Below are positions 49,093 to 56,838 of a DNA stretch of 64,000 bases, in pieces. Made by a program: the position numbers and the translations under genes. The stretch is taken from positions 16,224 to 80,223 of the forward strand of contig CAMACX010000008.1 in NCBI GenBank assembly GCA_945831575.1. Reading direction: 5' to 3'. Below the pieces are notes generated by a model that saw only the letters and a list, made by a program, of their open reading frames with translations, had not been told where the DNA came from and searched no databases. The stretch comes from an uncultured Mediterranea sp. (GTDB lineage Bacteria > Bacteroidota > Bacteroidia > Bacteroidales > Bacteroidaceae). Numbering within the stretch: position 1 is the first letter of the stretch; every line of letters begins with the position of its first letter.

Positions 49093-49124
49093 GCAAAGGT
49101 AGCCCTTGTGCAGAGAAAATGCAA
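49093..49124 (-). promoter_or_regulatory. Promoter of rnhB
   Basis: Minus-strand TTG (complement of 49122-49124), 20 bp, TACCTTTGC (complement of 49093-49101). Confidence 0.75.
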
Positions 49125-49130
49125 GCTTTT

Positions 49131-49163
49131 TTTGCAATTTCCTTTTGCATCAGCTATCTTTGT
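49131..49163 (+). promoter_or_regulatory. Promoter of the LysO-like gene
   Basis: TTTG (49131-49134), 20 bp, TATCTTTGT (49155-49163), 40 bp before the start at 49203. It begins only 6 bp from the divergent rnhB -33 element, so polymerases may interfere. Confidence 0.75.
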
Positions 49164-49202
49164 GGCCCATTTTTCAATAAGAATACCTGTTCATACCACG
49201 AT

Positions 49203-50120
49203 ATGTTTACCATCATCTCCATCATGCTCTCCGGTATGCTCACCGGCTACCTGCTGCGCCGACTCCTCTTCGGGAGACTGGGCCGCGTCATCAATGCGCT
49301 CATCTGGGCGCTCCTCTTCCTGCTCGGCCTGGAGGTGGGCAGCAACGAGCGTATCGTCAGTGGACTGGCTACGTTAGGCCTGGAAGCGTTGCTCATTGCG
49401 GTGGCTGGTACACTGGGCAGCGTATTGGCAGCCTGGGGGCTGTGGCGATATACCCAGCGGGCAAACGTAGCATCACAAGCCGTTGCTCGCGTCAGCAAGC
49501 CGTTGCTCTGGAAGGCCTTGCAAGGAAGCCTGGTGATTGTCAGCTTCTTCGTGCTCGGCGTACTGCTGGCCCTCTCGGGATGGATGGCGGTGAGCGAGCA
49601 GGTGAGCGACTTCAGCTTCTACGCCTTGGCAGGCTTGATGGCTTGCGTAGGAGCCAGTATCGGCAGCGACCCGCAAACGCTGAAGAACTTCCGGGCACTC
49701 AATCCGCGCCTGGTGCTGCTTCCGCTCTGTACCATCCTCGGTACACTGGTCGCCACATCCTTGGTCAGCCTTCTGCTGGGGCAACGTTCGCTCACCGACT
49801 GCCTGGCCGTGGGCTCAGGCTTTGCCTATTACTCCTTATCAAGCATCTTCATTACCGAGTATCGTGGGGCCGAGCTGGGCACCATCGCTTTGCTCTCCAA
49901 CATCTGTCGTGAGCTCATCACCTTGCTGGCAGCCCCCTTGTTGGTGCGCTGGTTCGGGAGGCTTGCCCCGATAGCCGCAGGAGGAGCCACCACGATGGAC
50001 ACTACACTGCCCGTCATCGCCCGTACCTCGGGCAACGAGCTCGTGGTAGTCTCCCTGTTCCACGGTTTCGTAGTAGATTTCTCCGTACCTTTTCTCGTCA
50101 CGCTGTGGTGTTCGCTATAG
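49203..50120 (+). CDS. LysO-family (DUF340) exporter
   Basis: 305-aa polytopic membrane protein. The start was set at MFTIISIMLSGMLTGYLLRR because the promoter lies inside the longer track ORF. About eight hydrophobic helices; family motifs include LLFLLGLEVGSNE near the first third, AVGSGFAYYSLSSIFITEYRGAELGTIALLSNICREL in the middle, and the conserved GGATTMDTTLPVI. E. coli LysO exports lysine and thialysine; the substrate here is inferred from family only. Confidence 0.85.
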   Translation: MFTIISIMLSGMLTGYLLRRLLFGRLGRVINALIWALLFLLGLEVGSNERIVSGLATLGLEALLIAVAGTLGSVLAAWGLWRYTQRANVASQAVARVSKPLLWKALQGSLVIVSFFVLGVLLALSGWMAVSEQVSDFSFYALAGLMACVGASIGSDPQTLKNFRALNPRLVLLPLCTILGTLVATSLVSLLLGQRSLTDCLAVGSGFAYYSLSSIFITEYRGAELGTIALLSNICRELITLLAAPLLVRWFGRLAPIAAGGATTMDTTLPVIARTSGNELVVVSLFHGFVVDFSVPFLVTLWCSL

Positions 50121-50257
50121 GGTGCATCTCTCCTCAATTTCGTAGAACGATCTTCAGCTCTGCCCCTACAATGGCGGATTGAGGCTTTCATCTGTAATGT
50201 ACAAGAGCCATTCCTTATATCCTCTTTCCTTATTTCTCATGGGCTTTTATCTTATAT

Positions 50258-50357
50258 CCTTAGGTGGTCGCACGACGTCATCCAAGTGATTGACCTTGGT
50301 CGGTCGATTGGTTGACCCGGGTCAATCAATCGACCGACCTCGTGCGACCACCTAAGG
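50258..50357. repeat. Nested 100-bp palindrome (18-bp outer, 21-bp inner arms)
   Basis: The outer arms ccttaggtggtcgcacga (50258-50275) and tcgtgcgaccacctaagg (50340-50357) match perfectly. Inside, ggtcggtcgattggttgac... (50298-50318) abuts its reverse complement (50319-50339) with a single mismatch and no loop, centred on CCCGGG. The right arms are contiguous; the left arms are split by 22 bp. It can extrude a cruciform or form a very stable RNA hairpin. No T tract on either side. Confidence 0.8.
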
Positions 50358-50477
50358 AAGTTGCTTTCTTGCTTGATAGATGTAGCTTGGTCAGGATAAA
50401 CAGGCCTCTTGCTGGGGATGACAGTATTTGACTCTTGAGAATACCGTCATACTTAGCCGAAAATAATAGTCTATTTG

Positions 50478-50510
50478 TTTGGCTATCTCGCAACTTTCCG
50501 TTATCTTCGC
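50478..50510 (+). promoter_or_regulatory. Promoter upstream of the structured RNA
   Basis: TTTG (50478-50481), 20 bp, TATCTTCGC (50502-50510), one base off the -7 consensus. Transcription from here would run through the rod-shaped RNA at 50600 and possibly into the methyltransferase operon. Confidence 0.55.
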
Positions 50511-50599
50511 CTCCACATTGCGCCACACCTTGGTGAATGTGCGCTGTGTGAAGGCATATTTTATTGTTAATTAGCGCGTTTGCTATTTATTCTATAAGA

Positions 50600-50716
50600 A
50601 CGTTCCAAAGCTTGGCCGCAGAAAGAACATCAAGGGAATAAATAAGTGAGCGCCTACGCGATATGCGTGGGCGGAACTTATCTCTTGATGTGGGTCAGGC
50701 CAAGCACCCGGAACGT
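50600..50716 (+). ncRNA. Rod-shaped structured RNA (6S-like shape, family unknown)
   Basis: Five nested helices stack into one rod: ACGTTCC/GGAACGT (50600-50606/50710-50716), GCTTGGCC/GGCCAAGC (50610-50617/50698-50705), ACATCAAG/CTTGATGT (50627-50634/50684-50691), ATAAGT/ACTTAT (50642-50647/50676-50681), CGCCTACGC/GCGTGGGCG (50651-50659/50665-50673). Purine-rich internal loops separate them. A terminator follows. The single interrupted hairpin recalls 6S RNA (a Bacteroidota 6S form is known), but I cannot confirm a family. A leader controlling the methyltransferase operon is the other main reading. Strand follows the promoter and terminator. Confidence 0.65.
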
Positions 50717-50744
50717 GGATAAGTCTCTTGCCCACGTTTCTTTT
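50712..50744 (+). terminator. Terminator after the structured RNA
   Basis: ACGTGG (from 50713) pairs with CCCACGT (to about 50737) around a 12-nt loop, followed by TTTCTTTT. The left arm overlaps the last strand of the outer helix of the RNA, so the two folds compete; this could be a termination switch. Confidence 0.55.
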
Positions 50745-50839
50745 GTATCAGGGTGCTGCGTCTGACCCCGTTTTATGTTCGGAATAAATGGTTTCGGGCA
50801 CATATTACGCACGTACTATGAACGAAACTATGGAACACT

Positions 50840-50896
50840 GGACATCCTTCCGGGTGTCCTGCCTTGCAAATGACTGCTTAACTGGGGAGGCAAGGC
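50840..50896 (+). promoter_or_regulatory. Two hairpins covering the methyltransferase ribosome-binding region
   Basis: Hairpin 1: GGACATCC (50840-50847) / GGGTGTCC (50852-50859), TTCC loop. Hairpin 2: GCCTTGC (50861-50867) / GCAAGGC (50890-50896); its 3' arm ends one base before the ATG at 50898, and the purine-rich GGGGAGG lies at its loop/stem edge. The structure would hide the initiation region and limit methyltransferase translation. Confidence 0.55.
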
Positions 50897-50897
50897 G

Positions 50898-53642
50898 ATG
50901 GCGAAGAAGACTCAGTTAGGCTACAAGGAGATTGAACAGAGGCTGTCGGCACTGAAAGAGCCGGTCAATGCCTCTATAGTGGGCTACATGCTGCTGCTTG
51001 CCTTTGGCAAAAGTGAACGCGAGGTAAGTCGCTACGTGGAAGGCAAGGGCGTGGTCGCCCGATTTGACGGACTACTTATCAAAGGGCTGTTGGCCTATCG
51101 GGCCACCGACACCCTGCACCTGCGTGACACGCTGGAAGCACTGAAGCAGGACCTCACCGTGCTGCGGGCAGCGCCCAAGATAGCGGCCGTCAGTGACGGT
51201 CGTACGCTCCTGGCTTATGACCTGCGTGAAAGGGAGACCTACGAGAATCCTCTTTCACGCCTGCATTGCGACTTCGCCTTCTTCTATCCCCTGATGGACA
51301 TTGAGCGGGTGCGCTACGTGGAGGAGAGCCCTGCCGACATCAAGGCGGCCGAGAAACTGGCCAAACTGCACGACGAGCTGCGTGCCTACAACGACTTCAG
51401 CAGCGACGACGACCTGCACGACCTCAACATCTTCATCACGCGCCTGCTGTTCTGCTTCTTTGCCGAAGATACCGGCATCTTCGAAGAACAGCTCTTCACC
51501 TCCTCCATCGAGCGCTACACCAAGCCCGATGGCAGCGACCTGAGCGACTACTTAGACGAAGCCTTCAACATCATGGACCGCCCACAGCGCAGTGACGACA
51601 CTCCGCACATCATCACCCAGTTCCCTTACGTCAACGGCGGACTCTTCTCGCGCCGCATCGCTATTCCCCGCATGGGTGCCAAGGCGCGCCGCCTCATCCT
51701 GGAGTGTGGCGAACTGGACTGGAAGGACATCAATCCCGACATCTTCGGCTCTATGATTCAGGCGGTGGTCAATCCCGAAGAGCGGGCCACCCAAGGCATG
51801 CACTACACCAGTGTGCCCAACATCATGAAGGTCATCAATCCCCTCTTTCTGGACGAACTGCGTGAAGCTTACAACAAGCTGAAGGCTGACTACGACCGTC
51901 AGAAGCAACTGCTCGACATGGGAGGGCAGACGGGCAAGGCTTTTCGTACCAACTGCCTGCCCATTATCCGCAAGGGCAACGAACTGCTGAGCCGTATGAG
52001 CCGCATGAAGTTCTTCGACCCCGCCTGTGGCAGCGGCAATTTCCTCATCATCACCTACAAGTCGCTCCGCCTGTTGGAGATGGACATTCTCCGCCTGCAA
52101 CAACTCTGTGAGGGCGGTCAGGGTGCCATTGGCTCCATGATAGGTTCCATGATACGTATCAATCAGTTCTATGGCATCGAGTTGCTCGACTTTCCCCACG
52201 AAGTGGCCATGCTCTCCCTTTGGCTGGCCGAGCATCAGATGAACAAGAAACTGTTCGATGATTTCGGTATCCGCACCGATGCGTTGCCTCTTCATAACAT
52301 CACACAGATAGTTTGCGGTAATGCCTGTCGCCTCGACTGGAACAGCGTCTGTCCTCATACGGCTGATGAAGAAGTGTTTGTCTTTGGTAATCCGCCGTAT
52401 CTGGGAGGAAAATTGCAGTCGAAAGAACAGAAGTCGGACGTTATTCATGTATTAGGCAAACTTCCCAGTTTTAAGAATCTCGACTATATCTCAAATTGGT
52501 TTTATAAGGTATCGTATTATTTATCTCTAAATAGTAAAGCCGCTTTTGTTAGTACAAATTCAATTGTGCAGGGAGAACAAGTAGGAATGCTATGGCCTTA
52601 TATTTTACGCGATACAAATGAAATAATCTTTGCTTATAAATCGTTCAAATGGGAAAACAATGCAAAAAATAATGCAGGTGTTACATGTGTGATTATTGGA
52701 ATAGCTCCAATAGAAATTAATCGGAGGAAACTATTATTTGATAACACGTCATCAAAAGCAGTGAAGAATATATCGCCATATCTTTATGAAGGGAATAATA
52801 CGATTGTACATTCTTCTAACTATTCGATTTCTGATTTACCTCAAATGGAATATGGGAATATGCCCTTAGAAGGGGGATTCTTGAAATTAAATGAAAGTGA
52901 GAAAACTGAAATACTATCCCACTTCCCAGAAGCTAACCAATATATCAAGTCATTAATAGGTGGTGAGGAAATGATAAATGGTATCTCAAGATATTGTTTA
53001 TGGATTGATGACAAGGATTTAGAAGATGCATACAAGATTCCGCCTATTAAACAGAGAATAGATGGAGTATATAATTTCCGAATTGATGCTGGTGAAGTTG
53101 CAAGGAGTTTAGTAAATAGACCTCATCAATTTCGTTATCGTAAAGTTGCTCAGAAAAATGAAATTCTGATTGCATGTACTTCTTCTGAAAGAAGAGAATA
53201 CTTGCAATGCGGATTCTATGATGCAAGCTATATTACGATGAATTCTATTGAAGTTATATATGATGGGGATTTATGGGTATTTGGGATTCTTTCTACCAAA
53301 ATTCACATGATGTGGACCAAAACGATTGGAGGATATTTAGGTACAAGTATTCGCTATTCTACTCAGCTCTGCTACAACACGTTCCCCTTCCCCAAAGTGA
53401 GCGAAGCCAAGAAGAAGGAGATTGAGGAAGCCGCTGAGGAGGTACTGATTACCCGTGAGTATTATCCCGGCCAGACATTGGCCGAGCTGTACGACCCCGA
53501 CACCATGCCGCAAGACCTGCGCGAAGCACATGCCCGTCTGGACGACATCGTGGAGAGCTGCTATCCCGGCTATCCTTTTGCCAACGATGAAGCCCGACTG
53601 GAATGTCTGTTCCGCCTCTATGAACGTATGATCGCCAAATAA
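50898..53642 (+). CDS. MmeI/type IIL-like DNA methyltransferase with swapped specificity region
   Basis: 914-aa class I SAM-dependent adenine methyltransferase. Motif I is FFDPACGSGNFLII (about 372-385) and motif IV is VFGNPPYLGG (NPPY, about 498-501, typical for N6-adenine). The N-terminal 330 residues resemble MmeI-family proteins (YENPLSRLH, LNIFITRLLFCFFAEDTGIF), but I find no convincing PD-(D/E)XK set in it, so it may only methylate. Residues about 514-816, where the target recognition domain belongs, are encoded by DNA far more AT-rich than the flanks; this indicates domain exchange. It starts an operon with a helicase, a small protein and a GIY-YIG nuclease. Confidence 0.85.
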   Translation: MAKKTQLGYKEIEQRLSALKEPVNASIVGYMLLLAFGKSEREVSRYVEGKGVVARFDGLLIKGLLAYRATDTLHLRDTLEALKQDLTVLRAAPKIAAVSDGRTLLAYDLRERETYENPLSRLHCDFAFFYPLMDIERVRYVEESPADIKAAEKLAKLHDELRAYNDFSSDDDLHDLNIFITRLLFCFFAEDTGIFEEQLFTSSIERYTKPDGSDLSDYLDEAFNIMDRPQRSDDTPHIITQFPYVNGGLFSRRIAIPRMGAKARRLILECGELDWKDINPDIFGSMIQAVVNPEERATQGMHYTSVPNIMKVINPLFLDELREAYNKLKADYDRQKQLLDMGGQTGKAFRTNCLPIIRKGNELLSRMSRMKFFDPACGSGNFLIITYKSLRLLEMDILRLQQLCEGGQGAIGSMIGSMIRINQFYGIELLDFPHEVAMLSLWLAEHQMNKKLFDDFGIRTDALPLHNITQIVCGNACRLDWNSVCPHTADEEVFVFGNPPYLGGKLQSKEQKSDVIHVLGKLPSFKNLDYISNWFYKVSYYLSLNSKAAFVSTNSIVQGEQVGMLWPYILRDTNEIIFAYKSFKWENNAKNNAGVTCVIIGIAPIEINRRKLLFDNTSSKAVKNISPYLYEGNNTIVHSSNYSISDLPQMEYGNMPLEGGFLKLNESEKTEILSHFPEANQYIKSLIGGEEMINGISRYCLWIDDKDLEDAYKIPPIKQRIDGVYNFRIDAGEVARSLVNRPHQFRYRKVAQKNEILIACTSSERREYLQCGFYDASYITMNSIEVIYDGDLWVFGILSTKIHMMWTKTIGGYLGTSIRYSTQLCYNTFPFPKVSEAKKKEIEEAAEEVLITREYYPGQTLAELYDPDTMPQDLREAHARLDDIVESCYPGYPFANDEARLECLFRLYERMIAK

Positions 53643-53651
53643 CTGACAGCT

Positions 53652-55613
53652 ATGAACGAGGAATTTGTCAACATCAGATATGCCCAGGACGGACGTTCTA
53701 CCGAGGTGGATGAACTGGGTATGCGCGAAATGCAAGCCAAAGCCTATGCCGAACGCCACAGGCGCTTTCTGCTCATCAAGGCGCCTCCCGCATCGGGGAA
53801 GAGCCGAGCCTTGATGTTTATTGCTTTGGACAAGCTGGCGCACCAAGGCATTAAGAAAGTCATTGTGGCAGTACCTGAGAAGAGCATCGGACGCTCCTTC
53901 AACAATACCGACCTGAAGTCTCACGGGTTCTTTGCCAACTGGAAGATAGCCCCTTACTTCAACCTGTGTGATGCCACCAACGAGAAAGACAAGGCCGATC
54001 GGTTCTGCGAGTTCTTTCGTCAAGACGCTGCCCCCATTCTGCTCTGCGCTCACGCCACCCTGCGCAACGGAATGAGCCAGCTCAGCGACGAGGTGATGAA
54101 CGATTGCCTGCTGGCCATCGACGAGTTTCACCACAGCAGTGCCGATGCGGCCTCGCAACTGGGTGACATCGTGCGTCGCGTCATGAACAACACCACGGGA
54201 CATATGGTGGCCATGACCGGCTCCTACTTCCGAGGCGACCGTACCCCCGTGATGCGACCTGAAGATGAGGCCCGGTTCTATCCCGTGACCTACAACTATT
54301 ATCAGCAGCTGAACGGCTACCGCTACCTGAAACGTCTGTCATTGGGCTACCATTTCTACCGGGGCAACTACCTGGAACACATACACGAGGTGCTGGACAC
54401 CACAAAGAAAATCCTGATACACATACCCAGCGTGAATGCCCGTGCCTCCACCGGACTGGGCAAGTACGATGAGACAGACCAAATCATCCAACGGATAGGA
54501 ACCATTGAGAAGAAGGACTACCATACCGGAATCTATCACGTCAGAACCATCGACGGACGACTGCTGAAGGTGGCCGACCTGGTGGAAGATGAAGGCAAGG
54601 AACGAAACCTGGTGCAGGGCTATCTACAAAGAATGAAGCGGAGGGAGGACATCGATATCATCATTGCACTGGGAACGGCCAAAGAGGGCTTTGACTGGCC
54701 TTGGTGTGAGATGTGCCTGACCGTAGGCGTACGCGGCTCACTGACGGAAGTGATACAGATTATCGGTCGCTGCACACGCGACTGCGAAGGTAAGGAGGAG
54801 GCCCGTTTTGTCAATCTGATTGCCATGCCCGATGCCCAGCAGGCCGAGGTGAAAGTGGCTGTCAACGATTTCCTGAAAGCCATATCGGCCTCCCTGCTGA
54901 TGGAGCAGGTGATGGCGCCCAGTTGGAACTTCCGCACCCTTCAGGAGGACAGCGACACCCAAACGCCTCGCTCCAAGCGGGACCTGGTGGTGGAAGGGTT
55001 GAAGCCGCTCTCCAGTGAGAAGACAAAGATGATTGTTCAAGAGCAACTGGATGACCTAAAAGCCTCCATCCTTCAGAATGGCGAAGTACAGAAGGCCATA
55101 GCCGGTGCCACCACTGCCGAGAACCTGACCAAGCACCTGATTCCGAAAATCATCCGTGAACGCTACCCTGAGTTGAGCGACGATGAAGTGGAGGAGGTGC
55201 GCCAGCGTGTATTGCTCGACACGATAGTCAAAGGCAACGATGTGGAAGAGAGTGAAGGCAACCGCCTGCTGAAGCTCTCCAACCAGTTCATCAACATTGA
55301 CAAGCTATCCATCAACCTGATAGATGCCATCAACCCCTTCCAACGAGCCTATCAGGTACTGTCCAAGTCGGTGGACGCTCCGACCTTGAAGGTGATACAG
55401 GACACCATCGCCGAACTGAAGATGAACCTGACCATCGAGCAAGCTGTCACCATCTTCAAAGGGCCTCTGAAGGAGTATGTTGCCCGACACGGGAAAGAGC
55501 CCTCAGCAGACAGTCCTGACCCCAAGGTCAGAGAGATGGCAGCAGCCTTGCAGATGATAAAGAATCTGAAGATAAGAAAGATGATGGGATTGGAGTATGA
55601 CGAACATCTATAA
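53652..55613 (+). CDS. SF2 (DEAD/DEAH-like) helicase of the methyltransferase operon
   Basis: 653-aa superfamily 2 ATPase. Walker A is KAPPASGKSRAL (44-51), Walker B is LLAIDEFHHS (DEFH, 157-160), motif III is MVAMTGSY (about 186-192), motif V includes GTAKEGFDWP and motif VI is QIIGRCTRD (369-377). The C-terminal 250 residues are helical and match no domain I know; they may bind the partner proteins. It starts 9 bp after the methyltransferase stop. By analogy with type I/III restriction enzymes it could translocate DNA for a separate nuclease. Confidence 0.88.
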   Translation: MNEEFVNIRYAQDGRSTEVDELGMREMQAKAYAERHRRFLLIKAPPASGKSRALMFIALDKLAHQGIKKVIVAVPEKSIGRSFNNTDLKSHGFFANWKIAPYFNLCDATNEKDKADRFCEFFRQDAAPILLCAHATLRNGMSQLSDEVMNDCLLAIDEFHHSSADAASQLGDIVRRVMNNTTGHMVAMTGSYFRGDRTPVMRPEDEARFYPVTYNYYQQLNGYRYLKRLSLGYHFYRGNYLEHIHEVLDTTKKILIHIPSVNARASTGLGKYDETDQIIQRIGTIEKKDYHTGIYHVRTIDGRLLKVADLVEDEGKERNLVQGYLQRMKRREDIDIIIALGTAKEGFDWPWCEMCLTVGVRGSLTEVIQIIGRCTRDCEGKEEARFVNLIAMPDAQQAEVKVAVNDFLKAISASLLMEQVMAPSWNFRTLQEDSDTQTPRSKRDLVVEGLKPLSSEKTKMIVQEQLDDLKASILQNGEVQKAIAGATTAENLTKHLIPKIIRERYPELSDDEVEEVRQRVLLDTIVKGNDVEESEGNRLLKLSNQFINIDKLSINLIDAINPFQRAYQVLSKSVDAPTLKVIQDTIAELKMNLTIEQAVTIFKGPLKEYVARHGKEPSADSPDPKVREMAAALQMIKNLKIRKMMGLEYDEHL

Positions 55614-55627
55614 CATATTAAGAACGT

Positions 55628-55903
55628 ATGAAAGAGTGGCCTGAAGAATTATTGGAGATATTTGATGACCCCCTGTTGGCTCGTGTGCGTCCGCCAGCAC
55701 CCAAGCCGACTGCCCATGACCGAAGTGCCCAGAAACTGGAGGAGATTGCCGTCTGGATAGAGACGCACGGACATGAACCTCGTCAGGAGGGAGACCTCAA
55801 AGAAAAGCTCCTGGCTGCCTCGTTGAAAGCCTTGCGGAGAAGTAATGAACTGGAATCATTGAAACAGTATGACCGACTCAATCTATTGACGTATGAACAT
55901 TAA
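55628..55903 (+). CDS. Small protein sharing an N-terminal motif with the GIY-YIG protein
   Basis: 91 aa, no signal peptide or membrane segment, rich in charged residues and probably helical. Its N-terminus EELLEIFDDPLLARVRP resembles KELESIFDDPLLEISP of the next gene; the rest (AQKLEEIAVWIETHGHEPR) recalls the short helical segments seen in other GIY-YIG/MUG113-linked proteins but I do not recognise a family. It is 14 bp after the helicase and overlaps the nuclease gene by 11 bp, so it is translated with it. A role as adaptor, inhibitor or immunity factor is possible. Confidence 0.75.
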   Translation: MKEWPEELLEIFDDPLLARVRPPAPKPTAHDRSAQKLEEIAVWIETHGHEPRQEGDLKEKLLAASLKALRRSNELESLKQYDRLNLLTYEH

Positions 55904-56792
55904 GAAAGAACTGGAATCCATCTTCGATGACCCTCTCTTGGAGATATCCCCTCAAGAGGCCGCCCTTTTCGACCTGCCCGAAGAGATGCGTCAGGTCATG
56001 AAGCTGCGTAGCAAAGCGGACTATATAGCTCATACCCAACCCTGTGCCAACTTCGAGGCATACCGGCCTCTCTTTGATAAGATACATCACGAACTGCGGA
56101 CGGGTCGCCGCCGTCTGGATAAAATAGTAAAGACAGCCAGCTTAGAGGCAGGACGTTACTATGTGGTGGATGGTCAGCTGCTTTACCTTGAGCAGGTTGG
56201 CAATCGGGTAAAGTCAACCAATGGTCTGCCCGATGCACGAACTCGCTGCATCTACGAGAATGGTACGGAGACGGACATTCTGCTGCAAACCTTACGCAAA
56301 AACGTAGTAAGCAACGGCTATGCTGTCACCTTGCTTACAGAGGAAGCGGAGTCGTTCAATATGCCCGAAGAGGTACTGCCTGACGACCAGTGTACAGGGT
56401 ATATCTATGTACTTCGTTCTCTATCTACCAATAAGGAGATTAGGGACCAGAAGAACCTGTATAAAATCGGTGTCACTACTCAAACGGTAGAAGAACGTAT
56501 CGCCCGCGCTGCACATGAGCCTACCTACCTGATGGCCGAAGTCGAAATCATAGCGACCTATAAGGTGGTCAACATCCATTCGCAGAAGTTGGAGCATCTG
56601 ATTCACACCGTCTTGAAGCAGGCCCAATATCACGTTAAGGTCATAGACGACCAAGGCCAGGAACATCATCCTGACGAATGGTACGTGGTTCATCTGAGTA
56701 TGGTAGAGGAAATCATTCAGCGGATTGTGCAGGGCACCATCTTGGGCTATGTCTATAATGCGAAGCTACAATCCCTGGAGCAGAAAGAATAG
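55893..56792 (+). CDS. T5orf172/MUG113-type GIY-YIG nuclease
   Basis: 299-aa protein. Residues 1-20 carry the IFDDPLL motif shared with the preceding small protein; residues about 20-160 are a helical region of unknown function. The GIY-YIG core spans about 167-260: GYIYVLRS (GIY), NLYKIGVTT (YIG), the Arg in EERIARAAHEPT, and the metal-binding Glu in SQKLEHLIHTVL. An EWYVVHLSMV segment closes the fold. All catalytic positions expected for this branch seem to be filled. It is the probable DNA-cutting component of the operon. Confidence 0.85.
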   Translation: MNIKKELESIFDDPLLEISPQEAALFDLPEEMRQVMKLRSKADYIAHTQPCANFEAYRPLFDKIHHELRTGRRRLDKIVKTASLEAGRYYVVDGQLLYLEQVGNRVKSTNGLPDARTRCIYENGTETDILLQTLRKNVVSNGYAVTLLTEEAESFNMPEEVLPDDQCTGYIYVLRSLSTNKEIRDQKNLYKIGVTTQTVEERIARAAHEPTYLMAEVEIIATYKVVNIHSQKLEHLIHTVLKQAQYHVKVIDDQGQEHHPDEWYVVHLSMVEEIIQRIVQGTILGYVYNAKLQSLEQKE

Positions 56793-56800
56793 CAGAGTAA

Positions 56801-56838
56801 GTGGCGGTTTAAATCTGTTGTCTCTTTTAAACCGCCAC
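56801..56838 (+). terminator. Terminator-like hairpin of the defence operon
   Basis: GTGGCGGTTTAAA (56801-56813) / TTTAAACCGCCAC (56826-56838), 13 bp, followed by TTTCATCATTT. It begins 8 bp after the GIY-YIG stop codon and is built from repeat units of the decayed neighbouring gene. Confidence 0.65.

Larger units (their letters stand above)
50121..50897. other. Large gene-free region upstream of the methyltransferase operon
   Basis: 777 bp with no convincing ORF. It contains a nested palindrome (50258-50357), a Bacteroidota-type promoter (50478-50510), a rod-shaped structured RNA (50600-50716) with a terminator after it, and two hairpins just before the methyltransferase start. Each is listed separately. 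Confidence 0.7.

Noticed and set aside
50600-50716. Retron msr-msd RNA
   Set aside because: No reverse transcriptase gene follows, and the rod shape with five nested helices is not a typical msr-msd fold.
50600-50744. tmRNA, RNase P RNA or SRP RNA
   Set aside because: No tRNA-like ends, no P4 or GNRA-type signature of those RNAs, and wrong length.
50898-56792. DISARM or BREX system
   Set aside because: No DUF1998 (DrmB), PLD (DrmC), PglZ, BrxC or Lon-like gene; only a methyltransferase and a helicase are shared themes.
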